From Pseudomonas sp. CFBP 13711 (lineage in GTDB: Bacteria > Pseudomonadota > Gammaproteobacteria > Pseudomonadales > Pseudomonadaceae): DNA of 64,000 bases. The notes beneath the pieces are model-generated. The model had not been told where the DNA came from, did not search any database, and saw only the letters and a list, made by a program, of their open reading frames with translations. Both the position numbers and the translations under genes were made by a program. The stretch covers positions 1,035,461 through 1,099,460 of the forward strand of contig NZ_JACYVI010000001.1 of NCBI RefSeq assembly GCF_014842265.1, given 5' to 3'. Every line of letters begins with the position of its first letter. The stretch's first letter is position 1. Positions 33,482-42,884 of this stretch are shown here, piece after piece.

Positions 33482-34195
33482 TTATCGAGCCAGGCCGCGT
33501 TCCAGCCAGAGACGGCTTGCCAGGGTCACGGCGCCATCGAGCAGCAGCGCCAGCAACGCGGTACACGCGGCGCCCAGCACCAGTTGCGGCTGATTGTTCA
33601 GGGCGATGCCGGGGAAAATCAGGCTGCCCAGGCTGTTCGCGCCGATGAGGAAGGCCAGTGGCGCGGTCCCGACGTTGATCGCCAGCGCCACACGCACACC
33701 GCCGATGATGATCGGTACGGCGTTGGGCAGCTCGACACGCCACAACACCTGACGCGGTGTCATGCCGATGCCGCGAGCGGCTTCTTTGAGGGACCCCTGA
33801 ACGTTTTTCAGGCCTTCGTAGGTGTTGCGCACGATGGGCAACAACGAAGCGAGGAACAAAGCGAAGATTGCCGGACCGCTGCCGATGCCCAGAATACCCA
33901 GAGCAATGGCCAGCACGGCGAGAGGAGGAACGGTGTTACCGATGTTGAAGATCTGCATGAAGCGTTCGGCGCGGCCAACCATGTTCGGTCGGCTAAGGAC
34001 AATGCCGGTCGGGATGCCGACCACCAGTGCCGCGAGCATCGAAGCCAACACAAGCCAGACATGGGCTTGCAGATAAAACAGCAGATCATCTTGATATTGC
34101 CTGATGGTACTGATGCCGATCCATTGGACCAGCAGGGCCAGGAGTGCAATGACAATCACACCTCCCAACAGCCCCTTGCCATAGCGATTTGCCAC
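33482..34195 (-). CDS. opuCD: Osmoprotectant ABC transporter permease OpuCD
   Basis: First gene of the opuC operon, permease of 237 residues with about six helices and the coupling loop GLKNVQGSLKEAARGIGMTP. The start is GTG at 34195, chosen because AAGGAGT stands seven bases upstream; the frame is open to 34321 but the added residues are basic and non-membrane. It pairs with OpuCB in the membrane. The divergent prfC gene lies 333 bases away; within that gap no clear opuC promoter could be picked by eye, though osmotic induction would be expected from the family. Confidence 0.92.
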   Translation of the reverse strand: MANRYGKGLLGGVIVIALLALLVQWIGISTIRQYQDDLLFYLQAHVWLVLASMLAALVVGIPTGIVLSRPNMVGRAERFMQIFNIGNTVPPLAVLAIALGILGIGSGPAIFALFLASLLPIVRNTYEGLKNVQGSLKEAARGIGMTPRQVLWRVELPNAVPIIIGGVRVALAINVGTAPLAFLIGANSLGSLIFPGIALNNQPQLVLGAACTALLALLLDGAVTLASRLWLERGLAR

Positions 34196-34484
34196 GGGCG
34201 GACTCCTTATTTCAGTCGGCGAACGTCTGGCGTGGAACTGGCCCTTTAAGGCAGCACGCGAACGTTCGCGAAGAGCAGCGGGTGGGTCGCCGGAAAGGTT
34301 GATACCTCGGCGAAAACACAAGCCATGAGCGCAGCTTCGTCAAGCTAACTTGCTGATTTTGCAACCCTTGGCGTCTTGCGATACCAGGGAATGGACGTCT
34401 CCGTAACCGCAAAGGTTCCCACGTGCGATGGTATCTGGCCACCCCTTATTGACTGAACGGTTCGGTTATTGCTTTAGTTTGGGC

Positions 34485-34490
34485 TATAAT
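34485..34490 (+). promoter_or_regulatory. Probable -10 element of the prfC promoter
   Basis: Perfect TATAAT followed by a GC-rich discriminator (CGCCGCCC), 39 bases before the prfC start. No good -35 hexamer lies at the normal distance (TTCGGT at 18 bases is the nearest). The GC-rich discriminator is typical of growth-rate-controlled promoters. Confidence 0.5.
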
Positions 34491-34528
34491 CGCCGCCCTT
34501 TTTTGAATCACCTCTCGGGCGATTTCCC

Positions 34529-36112
34529 ATGACCAGACAGGCCGCCGAAGTCGCGAAACGCCGCACTTTCGCCATCATTTCCCACCCCGATGCGGGTAAG
34601 ACCACCATCACTGAAAAGCTCTTGCTGATGGGCAAGGCCATTTCCGTCGCCGGTACGGTGAAGTCGCGTAAATCCGACCGTCACGCCACCTCCGACTGGA
34701 TGGAAATGGAAAAGCAGCGCGGCATCTCCATCACCACGTCGGTCATGCAGTTCCCGTATCGCGATCACATGATCAACCTGCTCGACACCCCGGGCCACGA
34801 AGACTTCTCCGAAGACACCTACCGCACGTTGACCGCCGTCGACTCGGCGCTGATGGTGCTCGATGGCGGTAAAGGGGTTGAGCCCCGCACCATCGCACTG
34901 ATGGACGTCTGCCGCCTGCGCGACACGCCGATCGTGAGCTTCATCAACAAGCTCGACCGCGACATTCGCGACCCGATCGAGCTGCTCGACGAGATCGAAG
35001 CGGTCCTGAAGATCAAGGCTGCGCCGATCACCTGGCCGATCGGTTGCTACCGCGATTTCAAAGGCGTCTATCACTTCGCCGACGACTACATCATCGTCTA
35101 CACCGCCGGTCACGGTCACGAGCGCACCGAGGTGAAAATCATCGAGAAGCTCGACTCGGACGAGGCGCGCGCGCACCTGGGTGACGAATACGATCGCTTT
35201 GTCGATCAGCTGGAACTGGTGCAAGGCGCTTGTCATGAATTCAACCAGCAGGAATTCCTCGACGGCCAGTTGACCCCGGTGTTCTTCGGCACGGCGCTGG
35301 GCAACTTCGGTGTCGACCACGTTCTGGACGCCGTCGTGAATTGGGCACCGAAGCCACTGGCCCGGGTTGCCAACGAGCGCACGGTCGAGCCGGTCGAGGA
35401 AAAGTTCGCCGGTTTCGTGTTCAAGATTCAGGCAAACATGGACCCGAAACACCGCGACCGCATCGCGTTCATGCGCATCTGCTCGGGCAAGTACGACAAG
35501 GGCATGAAGATGCGCCATGTGCGCACCGGCAAGGACGTGCGCATCGGTGACGCGCTGACGTTCTTCTCCAGCGAGCGTGAGCAGCTGGAAGAAGCCTACG
35601 CCGGCGACATCATCGGCCTGCACAACCACGGCACGATTCAGATCGGCGATACGTTCACTGAAGGCGAGGCGCTGGGCTTCACGGGCATTCCGCACTTCGC
35701 CCCGGAGCTGTTCCGCCGCGTGCGCCTGAAAGATCCGCTGAAATCCAAGCAGCTGCGTCAGGGTTTGCAGCAACTGGCCGAGGAAGGCGCCACTCAGGTG
35801 TTTTTCCCGCAGCGCAGCAACGACATCATCCTCGGCGCCGTCGGTGTGCTGCAGTTCGATGTGGTCGCCAGCCGTTTGAAGGAAGAATATAAAGTCGAAT
35901 GCGCCTACGAGCCGATTACCGTGTGGTCAGCCCGCTGGATCGATTGCAGCGACAAGAAGAAGCTCGAGGAATTCGAGAACAAGGCCGTGGAAAACCTGGC
36001 CGTGGACGGCGGCGGTCACCTGACCTACCTCGCGCCGACGCGGGTCAACCTGGCCTTGATGGAAGAGCGCTGGCCTGACGTGAAATTCCGCGCAACGCGG
36101 GAGCATCACTAA
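34529..36112 (+). CDS. prfC: Peptide chain release factor 3
   Basis: GTPase of 527 residues that removes RF1 and RF2 from the ribosome after peptide release. G1 SHPDAGKT (about residues 18-25), switch [10 protein letters not shown] (86-93) and NKLD (140-143) are intact, followed by the EF-Tu-like domain 2 and the RF3-specific C-terminal domain ([20 protein letters not shown]). Full normal length. A perfect TATAAT lies 39 bases upstream. It is a single gene facing the ggt gene across a REP pair. Confidence 0.98.
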   Translation: MTRQAAEVAKRRTFAIISHPDAGKTTITEKLLLMGKAISVAGTVKSRKSDRHATSDWMEMEKQRGISITTSVMQFPYRDHMINLLDTPGHEDFSEDTYRTLTAVDSALMVLDGGKGVEPRTIALMDVCRLRDTPIVSFINKLDRDIRDPIELLDEIEAVLKIKAAPITWPIGCYRDFKGVYHFADDYIIVYTAGHGHERTEVKIIEKLDSDEARAHLGDEYDRFVDQLELVQGACHEFNQQEFLDGQLTPVFFGTALGNFGVDHVLDAVVNWAPKPLARVANERTVEPVEEKFAGFVFKIQANMDPKHRDRIAFMRICSGKYDKGMKMRHVRTGKDVRIGDALTFFSSEREQLEEAYAGDIIGLHNHGTIQIGDTFTEGEALGFTGIPHFAPELFRRVRLKDPLKSKQLRQGLQQLAEEGATQVFFPQRSNDIILGAVGVLQFDVVASRLKEEYKVECAYEPITVWSARWIDCSDKKKLEEFENKAVENLAVDGGGHLTYLAPTRVNLALMEERWPDVKFRATREHH

Positions 36113-36144
36113 GGCTCACTCCTCCGAGTGATTGTTCCCACGCT

Positions 36145-36232
36145 TGTGGGAGCGAGCTTGCTCGCGAAAGCGGCATGACAGACAGTTTGAGTAGCCTGAA
36201 CTGACGCATTCGCGAGCAAGCTCGCTCCCACA
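36145..36232. repeat. Inverted REP pair
   Basis: TGTGGGAGCGAGCTTGCTCG at 36145 and CGCGAGCAAGCTCGCTCCCA near 36212-36230 in opposite orientation, between the convergent prfC and ggt genes. A further GTTCCCACG-type palindrome follows near 36254-36282 (CCCACGCGGAACGTGGG). Confidence 0.88.
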
Positions 36233-36296
36233 ATGGTTCTGTGACAATTCGGGCATTCCCACGCGGAACGTGGGAACGATCGCAGCGATCACGCCC

Positions 36297-37964
36297 TCAC
36301 TTCACCACCATCCCCACACCCCGCCCACGGGGATCGGACGCGGTTTCGACCTTCGTGCCGTCGATCTTGATCGCCTGCACATTGCCCATCGACCAGCCCT
36401 GGTCCTTCAACGTGTAACCCATGGCCGTCAGCTCGTCGGCAACCGGGGTCGCCAGCGGTGCAAATTTCTCGGTGTAGATCGTGTCTTTCGGCAGCAACTG
36501 GTGATGAACCCGCTGCGCGGCAACCGCGTCTTTCAGCGGCATGTGGAAGTCATAGATATTGTTCAGCACCTGAAACACCGTGGTGAAAATCCGTGAGCCA
36601 CCCGGCGTGCCCAGCACCAGCGTGACCGCACCATCGCGGGTGACCAGGCTCGGGCTCATCGACGACAACATGCGCTTGCCGGGCTGAATGGCATTGGCAT
36701 CTCCGCCGACCACGCCGAACGCATTGGCCACGCCGGGCTTGGAGCTGAAATCATCCATCTCGTCGTTCAGCAAAAAGCCTGCGCCCTTCACCACCACGCC
36801 GCTGCCGTAATCCCAGTTCAGGGTGTAGGTGTTGCTGACCGCGTTGCCCTTGGCATCGACGATGGAGAAGTGCGTGGTCTGGTGCGATTCAAGCCCGGCC
36901 TTTACGTTTTCCGTGGGCGAAATCGCCGTCGGGTTGACCTCATGGGCGCGCTTGGCCAGGTAGGCGTTGTCGGTCAGCTGATTCACCGGCGCCACGGAAA
37001 AGTCCGGATCGCCCAGGTAGTTGGCGCGATCGGCGAACACACGTTTTTCAATTTCAGCGAGCAGGTGGATGTAGCGCGCCGAGTTGAGCGGCACGTCCTT
37101 GAAGTCATCGGCAAGCAGCTGCTTCATGCCGATCAATTGCGCCAGCGCTATGCCGCCGGAACTGGGCAGCGGCGCGGTATAAAGCGTGTTGCCGTTGAAG
37201 TTCACGTGCAGCGGCTTGCGCCAGACCGCCTTGTAACCCTGCAGGTCCTCCTTGGTGATCAGGCCGTTGTCGTGCTGCATCTGCGCCACCAGCAGATCGG
37301 CCGTCTGGCCCTGATAAAACTCGTTGGCGCCTTTGTTGGCGATGCGTTCCAGGGTCTTGGCCAGCTCCGGCTGACGGAAGGTCTCCCCGGTATTCATGTC
37401 GCCGAAGTAATCCGCAAAATTGGTTTTGCCGTTGAGCTGTTTGATGGCTTCGGCGCCGTACATGTACTGCTTGTCGGCGACCTTGAAGCCGTTTTTGGCA
37501 TAACCAATGGCCGGCGTCAGCAGCTCGGCCCACGGCAGCTTGCCGAATTTCTGATGCGCTTCCCACAGCCCCATTACCGTGCCAGGCACCCCCGACGCAC
37601 GTGCGCCCACCAGACTCATGCCCGGGATGACCTCGCCCTTGTCGTCCAGGTACATGTTGCGCGTGGCGGCTTTCGGCGCGGCTTCGCGGTAGTCGAGAAA
37701 ATACGGCCGACCGTTCATGAACAGGGTCATGAAGCCACCGCCGCCGATGTTGCCCGCTTCGGGGTAAGTGACCGCCAGGGTGAAGGCCGTGGCGACAGCG
37801 GCATCGACGGCGTTGCCGCCCTTTTTCAGAATCTGCGCAGCGACCTGAGCACCGTATTGGTCCGGGGCCGCAACGGCGCCGCCTTCCAGTACCACGGCAT
37901 ACACCGGCGAACTCGCGGCGAAGATCACCGACAGGGCAAGGGTTTTCAGGGTCACTGCACGCAT
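36297..37964 (-). CDS. ggt: Gamma-glutamyltranspeptidase
   Basis: Periplasmic N-terminal nucleophile hydrolase, 555 residues, that cleaves gamma-glutamyl bonds of glutathione and related peptides. Signal peptide MRAVTLKTLALSVIFAASSPVYA, then the large subunit; autoprocessing would occur before Thr363 in HQTTHFSIVD, the catalytic nucleophile. PSSGGIALAQLI and PGKRMLSSMSPSLV (oxyanion and substrate loop) and the GSRI motif (GTPGGSRIFTTV) are present. AAGGAAG precedes the ATG. Single gene; the DMT exporter upstream is separated by 122 bases. Confidence 0.96.
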   Translation of the reverse strand: MRAVTLKTLALSVIFAASSPVYAVVLEGGAVAAPDQYGAQVAAQILKKGGNAVDAAVATAFTLAVTYPEAGNIGGGGFMTLFMNGRPYFLDYREAAPKAATRNMYLDDKGEVIPGMSLVGARASGVPGTVMGLWEAHQKFGKLPWAELLTPAIGYAKNGFKVADKQYMYGAEAIKQLNGKTNFADYFGDMNTGETFRQPELAKTLERIANKGANEFYQGQTADLLVAQMQHDNGLITKEDLQGYKAVWRKPLHVNFNGNTLYTAPLPSSGGIALAQLIGMKQLLADDFKDVPLNSARYIHLLAEIEKRVFADRANYLGDPDFSVAPVNQLTDNAYLAKRAHEVNPTAISPTENVKAGLESHQTTHFSIVDAKGNAVSNTYTLNWDYGSGVVVKGAGFLLNDEMDDFSSKPGVANAFGVVGGDANAIQPGKRMLSSMSPSLVTRDGAVTLVLGTPGGSRIFTTVFQVLNNIYDFHMPLKDAVAAQRVHHQLLPKDTIYTEKFAPLATPVADELTAMGYTLKDQGWSMGNVQAIKIDGTKVETASDPRGRGVGMVVK

Positions 37965-38086
37965 GGGGCTTCCTTGATGGCAAATGCGACAGCTTGGAAC
38001 TGATGGGCTGTCTGGAGGCTGAAGAGACTAACGGTCCGGCTGCACATTAATGATGAAACTTGGCGCAAACGCAAACGGCCAAGCGC

Positions 38087-39055
38087 CTAAACCGGGGCAC
38101 GTTCAGGTTCATCCCGAACGGGAAACACCACCGCCCTCTCCCGACGCAGATTGAGCGCCAACACGCTCGCCAGCACCACAATCGACCCGACGATCACCCG
38201 CTGTGAGGGCAACTCGCCCAGCATCACAGACGCGATGGCGATGGCCATCGGTGGCGTCAGGTACAAACTCATCGAGGCGCGGCTGACCTCCATGTGCTTC
38301 AAGACGTACGCCCAGGCCAGATACGCCAGCGCGCTGGGGAACAGCCCCAACACACCCACGGCCACATTGACCCTAAGCGGCGCGTTGACGATTTCGCCGA
38401 TCAGCCCCGGCAGGTAAACCAGCAGGAACACCGTGCCGGCCCAGACCGTGTAACAGACCATGGTCAGGCCGTCGTACCGGTGGCTGTGACGCTTCTGCAG
38501 AGAGAAATAAACGCTCCAGGAAAACGCCGCCACCAAGATCAGCAGCCCGCGGGCGTCCATGTGGCCGATGCCGCGATCACCGGTGACGACAATTGCGGCG
38601 CCCACCAGCCCGAGCGCCACACAGCCCCAACGCCAGGCGCTGACCCGCTCCTTGAACACGAAATGCGCCAGCAGCGCGGTGAACAGAGGCGTCGACTGAA
38701 CCAGCACGCTCGACGCCCCGGCAGTCACGCCGGCCTGGCCGAAGTTGAGGGCGATGTGATGCAGGCTGACGGCGAAGAAACCCAGCACCGCGAGCAACGG
38801 CAGATCTTTCAGGCGCGGTAACGCGATGCGTTGCGATGAGGCGATTAACAGCATGAACACCGACGCGATCAGAAAGCGCAGCAGCGCCAGATGCCCCGGC
38901 TCATAGGCCTGCAAACCGATGCGAATGCCGGTCGGCGAGAAGCCCCAGCAGGCGACCACAAAGAAAGTGGCCAGAGCGACTTTCATCCCCTGCCAGGGCA
39001 CCGCAGCGTTAGCCGTAACATCGGAATCAGGAACTGGCTCAGCTACCACGCTCAT
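38087..39055 (-). CDS. EamA/DMT family metabolite exporter
   Basis: Inner membrane protein of 322 residues with ten helices in two EamA repeats (first from about residue 22, second from about 165, e.g. LLILVAAFSWSVYFSLQKRH). The start is the ATG at 39055 with GGAG at 8 bases; the frame to 39136 has none. The C-terminal tail is charged (RRERAVVFPVRDEPERAPV). A divergent LysR gene lies 112 bases away, the usual arrangement when the regulator controls the exporter. Substrate unknown; the family exports amino acids and other small metabolites. Confidence 0.9.
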   Translation of the reverse strand: MSVVAEPVPDSDVTANAAVPWQGMKVALATFFVVACWGFSPTGIRIGLQAYEPGHLALLRFLIASVFMLLIASSQRIALPRLKDLPLLAVLGFFAVSLHHIALNFGQAGVTAGASSVLVQSTPLFTALLAHFVFKERVSAWRWGCVALGLVGAAIVVTGDRGIGHMDARGLLILVAAFSWSVYFSLQKRHSHRYDGLTMVCYTVWAGTVFLLVYLPGLIGEIVNAPLRVNVAVGVLGLFPSALAYLAWAYVLKHMEVSRASMSLYLTPPMAIAIASVMLGELPSQRVIVGSIVVLASVLALNLRRERAVVFPVRDEPERAPV

Positions 39056-39167
39056 CTCGATACTCCTGCCGACAAGCCCGGCGCTTGCCCATGGCTGCGA
39101 GTATCGAAACAACCTATGCTCACCACAACCGAACAATAATGACTCAACCCCTCACTTTTGGTGATGA

Positions 39168-40046
39168 ATGGAACTGGCCCAGATCCGCATGTTCAAGACT
39201 GTCGTCGACACCGGCAGCATTGCCCGCGCTGCGGAGGTGTTGCATTGCGTGCCATCGAACATCACCGCACGGATCAAGGCGCTTGAAGCAGAGCTGGGCA
39301 CCGAGCTGTTCTACCGTCAGGGCCGCGGTTTGCGCATCAGCGCGGCGGGAGAAATCTTCCTCACCTACGCCGGCAAGATGCTGAGCCTGGCCGACGAAGC
39401 CAAACGCGCGGTGCACCCGGACGCCGCGCCATCCGGGCCGTTGCGCATCGGCGCCATCGAATCTTCGGCCACGGCGCGGCTGCCGCGACTGCTGGCGCGC
39501 TTTCATGCGCGTTATCCGCAGGTGTCGCTGGAGCTGACCACTGGCACCGGCACGCAGCTGCTGGAAGCGACGCTCAACCAGAAGCTCGATGGCGCCATTG
39601 TCGCCATCGATGTCAAACGCCCACGGCTCAAGCGCACGTCGATGTACCGGGAGGATCTGGTGCTGATTGCCGCCGAGTCGTTGGGGCCGATTCGGAGCGC
39701 GGCGGATCTGCAGGGCAAATCGATTTTCATGTGGCCCGAAGGCTGCCCTTATCGCGCGGCGCTGGAGCGCTGGTTGCAGAGCGACGGCCAGACTCAGCCC
39801 ATCGTCAGCATCGCCAATTACGGCACCATCGTCGGTTGCGTCAGCGCCGGGGCCGGGGTGGCGCTGGTGCCCAAAGGGGTTTACGAGCAGTACCGGAAAG
39901 GCTCGGGCTGGGTCGGTTATGAATTCCCTGAACTGACCTCCATCGACAACCTGTTTTACTGGCACGAGAGCGCCGAGCATCACCCGGCGCGGGAGGCGTT
40001 TGTGCAGATGTTACGGGCGGAATTCAGCGGGGTGGGCGAGGCGTGA
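39168..40046 (+). CDS. LysR-type transcriptional regulator (divergent to DMT exporter)
   Basis: LysR regulator of 292 residues. N-terminal winged helix (MELAQIRMFKTVVDTGSIAR...LHCVPSNITARIKALEAELG) and a periplasmic-binding-like effector domain from about residue 88 (GPLRIGAIESSATARLPRLL). It resembles the CysB/PtrR-like regulators that sit beside exporters. The ATG at 39168 follows a GGTGATGA sequence. Most likely target: the divergent gene at 38087. It ends four bases before the next, convergent LysR gene. Confidence 0.92.
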   Translation: MELAQIRMFKTVVDTGSIARAAEVLHCVPSNITARIKALEAELGTELFYRQGRGLRISAAGEIFLTYAGKMLSLADEAKRAVHPDAAPSGPLRIGAIESSATARLPRLLARFHARYPQVSLELTTGTGTQLLEATLNQKLDGAIVAIDVKRPRLKRTSMYREDLVLIAAESLGPIRSAADLQGKSIFMWPEGCPYRAALERWLQSDGQTQPIVSIANYGTIVGCVSAGAGVALVPKGVYEQYRKGSGWVGYEFPELTSIDNLFYWHESAEHHPAREAFVQMLRAEFSGVGEA

Positions 40047-40050
40047 CGCG

Positions 40051-40947
40051 TCAGGCGGCGTACACCGCCAGTTTCTCCTGAATGAAATCCAGAAAGCACT
40101 GAATCCGCAACGCCAGCTGCGAGTTGCGGTAGTAAACGGCGTGGATCGGCTGTCGATAGCCGCTGTTGGCCTGGGGCAGGATGACGTTTAGGCGGCCCTG
40201 GCGGATGTCTTCGTGGGTCATGAAGTGCGACAGGCACACGATGCCCTCACCCGCCAACGCCAACTGGCGCAACGTCTCGCCGCTGGAGGCCGAAACCGTC
40301 GGCTGAATGAACAGCCGATCCCCGTCCGCGTGGCGCAACGGCCAGTGGTTGAGGGTTTCGGTCTGGGTGAAGCCGAGCAGGGAATGCTCGCTCAGCGCTG
40401 CAACGGTCTTCGGCGTGCCGTGCTTTTCGAGGTATTCAGGGCTGGCCAGGATGTTCAGCGGGCTGCTGCCAAGAGGCCGGGCGTGCAGGGTGGAATCGGC
40501 CAGCACGCCAATACGGATCGCCACATCGGTGCTCTGTTCCAGCAGATCGATGATCAGATCGTTGCTGTTCAGCTCCAGCTGGATGTCCGGGTACAGCGCA
40601 CGAAACTCGGCAACGTACGGGACGATGGAATGCAGCATGAAAGGCGACGCCGCGTTGATCCGCAAACGGCCGGAGGGCGTCTGCTGTCGCACCGACATGC
40701 GTTCTTCCAGCTCTTCCATCTGATCCAGAATCTGCCTGGCCCGCTCGAGGAAATACTTGCCCTCCTCGGTCAGGTCCATGCGCCGCGTGGTGCGGTTGAT
40801 CAACGTCGTGCCCAGCTTGCCTTCGAGTCGCGACAGCGTGCGGCTGATTGCCGAAGGCGTCTGCCCGACCTGCTCGGCCGCAGCTGAAATCGAGCCGCTT
40901 TCGATCACCGTGACAAAAACCTGCAACTCATCTGACCTGGCTTTCAC
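40051..40947 (-). CDS. LysR-type transcriptional regulator (upstream of nothing, near mdaB)
   Basis: LysR regulator of 298 residues with HTH (SGSISAAAEQVGQTPSAISR) and effector domain from about residue 92. It starts at GTG 40947 with CGGGAG 11 bases away. The C-terminus (IHAVYYRNSQLALRIQCFLDFIQ) is of the CrgA/AaeR subgroup, whose members often control quinone or aldehyde defence genes. mdaB lies behind it in the same direction, with a hairpin-rich repeat between them; regulation of mdaB is a reasonable guess only. Confidence 0.92.
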   Translation of the reverse strand: MKARSDELQVFVTVIESGSISAAAEQVGQTPSAISRTLSRLEGKLGTTLINRTTRRMDLTEEGKYFLERARQILDQMEELEERMSVRQQTPSGRLRINAASPFMLHSIVPYVAEFRALYPDIQLELNSNDLIIDLLEQSTDVAIRIGVLADSTLHARPLGSSPLNILASPEYLEKHGTPKTVAALSEHSLLGFTQTETLNHWPLRHADGDRLFIQPTVSASSGETLRQLALAGEGIVCLSHFMTHEDIRQGRLNVILPQANSGYRQPIHAVYYRNSQLALRIQCFLDFIQEKLAVYAA

Positions 40948-41002
40948 TGTTGTCTCCCGCTCACAAGAGACTGGATATTAGCGTGCTTGCTGGCAAGAGC
41001 GG

Positions 41003-41038
41003 CAAGCGGCAGGCATTGAGCTTTAAGCTTGCCGCTTG
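41003..41038. repeat. Inverted repeat between mdaB and LysR
   Basis: CAAGCGGC (41003-41010) pairs with GCCGCTTG (41031-41038) with AGCTTTAAGCTT inside. A Pseudomonas-type intergenic hairpin repeat that could act as a terminator of mdaB. Confidence 0.5.
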
Positions 41039-41062
41039 AAGCTTGTAGCTCGCTCCTCCCCC

Positions 41063-41647
41063 TCAGATCCCGAACACCGAGGCCAGATGCGCCTCGTACC
41101 GCTTCACGTCTGCTTCCACATTCGGCATCTTCATCACGTCCACCGCCAGGAAGGTCGGCAGGCCGGTCATGCCCAAGAATTGGTTGGCCTTGTGGAAGGG
41201 GAAGTACACGGCATCCACGCCCTTGGCTTCGAAGAAGTCGGCCGGGTCGTCGAACGCTTGCTGCGGCGCATTCCAGGTGGCCGAAATCATGTATTGCTTG
41301 CCGTGCAGCAAGCCGCCGCTGCCATAACGCTGGGAGGCATCGGAACGGGTGCGACCGTCGTTGGCGTACAGGCTGCCGTGACCTTCGGTGAACACTTCGT
41401 CGATGTACTTTTTCACCGTCCACGGCGCCCCCATCCACCAGCCCGGCATCTGCCAGATAATCACGTCAGCCCAGAGAAACTTCTGCACTTCTTCGGCCAC
41501 GTCGTAGCCGCCGTCGATGAAGGTCTGTCGTACTTCAAAACCGGCACGATCCAGCAGCGTCAGGCCGGCTTCATGCAGCGTGGTGTTGTAGCGGCCATCG
41601 GAGTGCGCAAATTGTTTGCCGCCGTTGAGAAACAGTACTTTTTTCAT
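41063..41647 (-). CDS. mdaB: NAD(P)H:quinone oxidoreductase, MdaB type
   Basis: Flavodoxin-fold reductase of 194 residues (MKKVLFLNGGKQFAHSDGRY) that reduces quinones by two electrons, avoiding semiquinone radicals. The QMPGWWMGAPWTVKKYIDEV and YGSGGLLHGKQYMIS motifs, which hold FAD and the quinone, match MdaB of E. coli, and the length is normal. ATG start, no signal peptide. The 213 bases upstream to the next gene hold only a hairpin CGCCTGA/TCAGGCG at 41779-41800. Confidence 0.95.
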   Translation of the reverse strand: MKKVLFLNGGKQFAHSDGRYNTTLHEAGLTLLDRAGFEVRQTFIDGGYDVAEEVQKFLWADVIIWQMPGWWMGAPWTVKKYIDEVFTEGHGSLYANDGRTRSDASQRYGSGGLLHGKQYMISATWNAPQQAFDDPADFFEAKGVDAVYFPFHKANQFLGMTGLPTFLAVDVMKMPNVEADVKRYEAHLASVFGI

Positions 41648-41860
41648 ATCAAGCCTCGTCCGTCGTCAATGCAGCCCGCGGCTCAGCGGTACTGGATTGA
41701 GGGTCTTCAATTGGAATGGACGGCAGAATATCTGGCGGACGAGACGGGAATAAGCCACAGACGGGCAAAATACATTTGCGCCTGAATCACGAGTCAGGCG
41801 GCTATTGATGAATTTATGTTGATAGAACGGCAGCGTGAATCCGAGCCGAACGCCGCGTAA

Positions 41861-42625
41861 TCAGCCCGCGATCATCAGATGCGCGCCCAGCAGGGCCATG
41901 CCGATAAAGAACATCCGCTTGAACACCAGCGCGCTGATCCGTTGACGCAGCCACTGACCGAACATCATCCCGAGCAACGCAGGAATCAGCGCCAGCAACG
42001 AGGCGCCCATTTCGGCGCTGCCCACTGCGCCGTTCCAGAACAGACCGACACCCAGTGCCAGGGTCGAGACGGTGAACGACAGCCCCAGCGCCTGCACCAG
42101 TTCATTACGATCCAGCCCCAGGCCCTGAATGTAGGGCACCGCCGGAATGACGAAGACGCCGGTGGCCGAGGTGACCAGCCCGGTGATGAATCCGCACAAC
42201 GGTCCAAGCCAGCGCTCTGCAGTGGGCGGCACCCTGAGCGTCGGCAAAAACAGGCCACACAGCGCGTACACAAACAGCGCGCCGCCCAGTGCCCTCGCCA
42301 TGGCGTGCCCGTTGCCAAGGCCCAGCGCGTAGGAGCCGAGCAGCGTGCCGATGACGATCATCAACAGCAGCGGCCACAACCGCGTGCACAGTCCGCGAAG
42401 ATGTCCGCCGGTTGCCAGCTGCCAAAAGTTGGTCAGCGTCGAGGGGATCAGCAGCAACGCCGCCGCCTGGGTCGGCAGCATCATCACGCCCAGCAGCCCC
42501 ATCGCGACCGTCGGCAGGCCCATGCCAATCACGCCCTTCACCGTCCCCGCCAGCAGAAACGTCAGCAGCACCAGCGCTGACAAGGTCCAGCCGAGGTTTT
42601 GATAGAGCGATAGGAAATCAGTCAT
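41861..42625 (-). CDS. TauE/SafE family sulfite/organic anion exporter
   Basis: Membrane protein of 254 residues, seven or eight helices, with the family repeat motifs GMGLPTVAMGLLGVM and GLVTSATGVFVIPAVPYIQ. The ATG at 42625 has AGGAT at 8 bases; the frame to 42730 is upstream sequence. Exports sulfite, sulfoacetate or related anions in known cases, substrate here unknown. The argH-like gene is divergent, 259 bases away. Confidence 0.92.
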   Translation of the reverse strand: MTDFLSLYQNLGWTLSALVLLTFLLAGTVKGVIGMGLPTVAMGLLGVMMLPTQAAALLLIPSTLTNFWQLATGGHLRGLCTRLWPLLLMIVIGTLLGSYALGLGNGHAMARALGGALFVYALCGLFLPTLRVPPTAERWLGPLCGFITGLVTSATGVFVIPAVPYIQGLGLDRNELVQALGLSFTVSTLALGVGLFWNGAVGSAEMGASLLALIPALLGMMFGQWLRQRISALVFKRMFFIGMALLGAHLMIAG

Positions 42626-42884
42626 GGGCGCATCCTGCGAAAGGTCGAAGAGGGTAAACAGCGAGCGTTGTGATCGGCGCCACTTCACCACATTCCGCCA
42701 CCTGCGGTAACGAAAAAAAGTCTGCACCACGCTTCTGATCAGCAGGCCGAATCAAGCAGCTTTCCATTTCTGCCAACCCGACTTGCCATTTGTAACGTTT
42801 CACCGGCAGCCGGTTTTTTCTAGGATCCCCTGACGTCGCCGACGCCTGGCTCGCCAGCAATCACGTGTTTGAGGGGGAATGCAT

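Noticed and set aside
34449..34454. TTGACT as the -35 box of prfC
   Set aside because: It is 30 bases from the TATAAT, far outside the allowed spacing.
36145..36232. Short inverted repeats that could suggest CRISPR
   Set aside because: They are paired in opposite orientation without regular spacers and recur at several intergenic sites: REP elements.
41036..41785. 249-codon plus-strand frame opposite mdaB
   Set aside because: Shadow of mdaB plus intergenic DNA; no start signal or domain.
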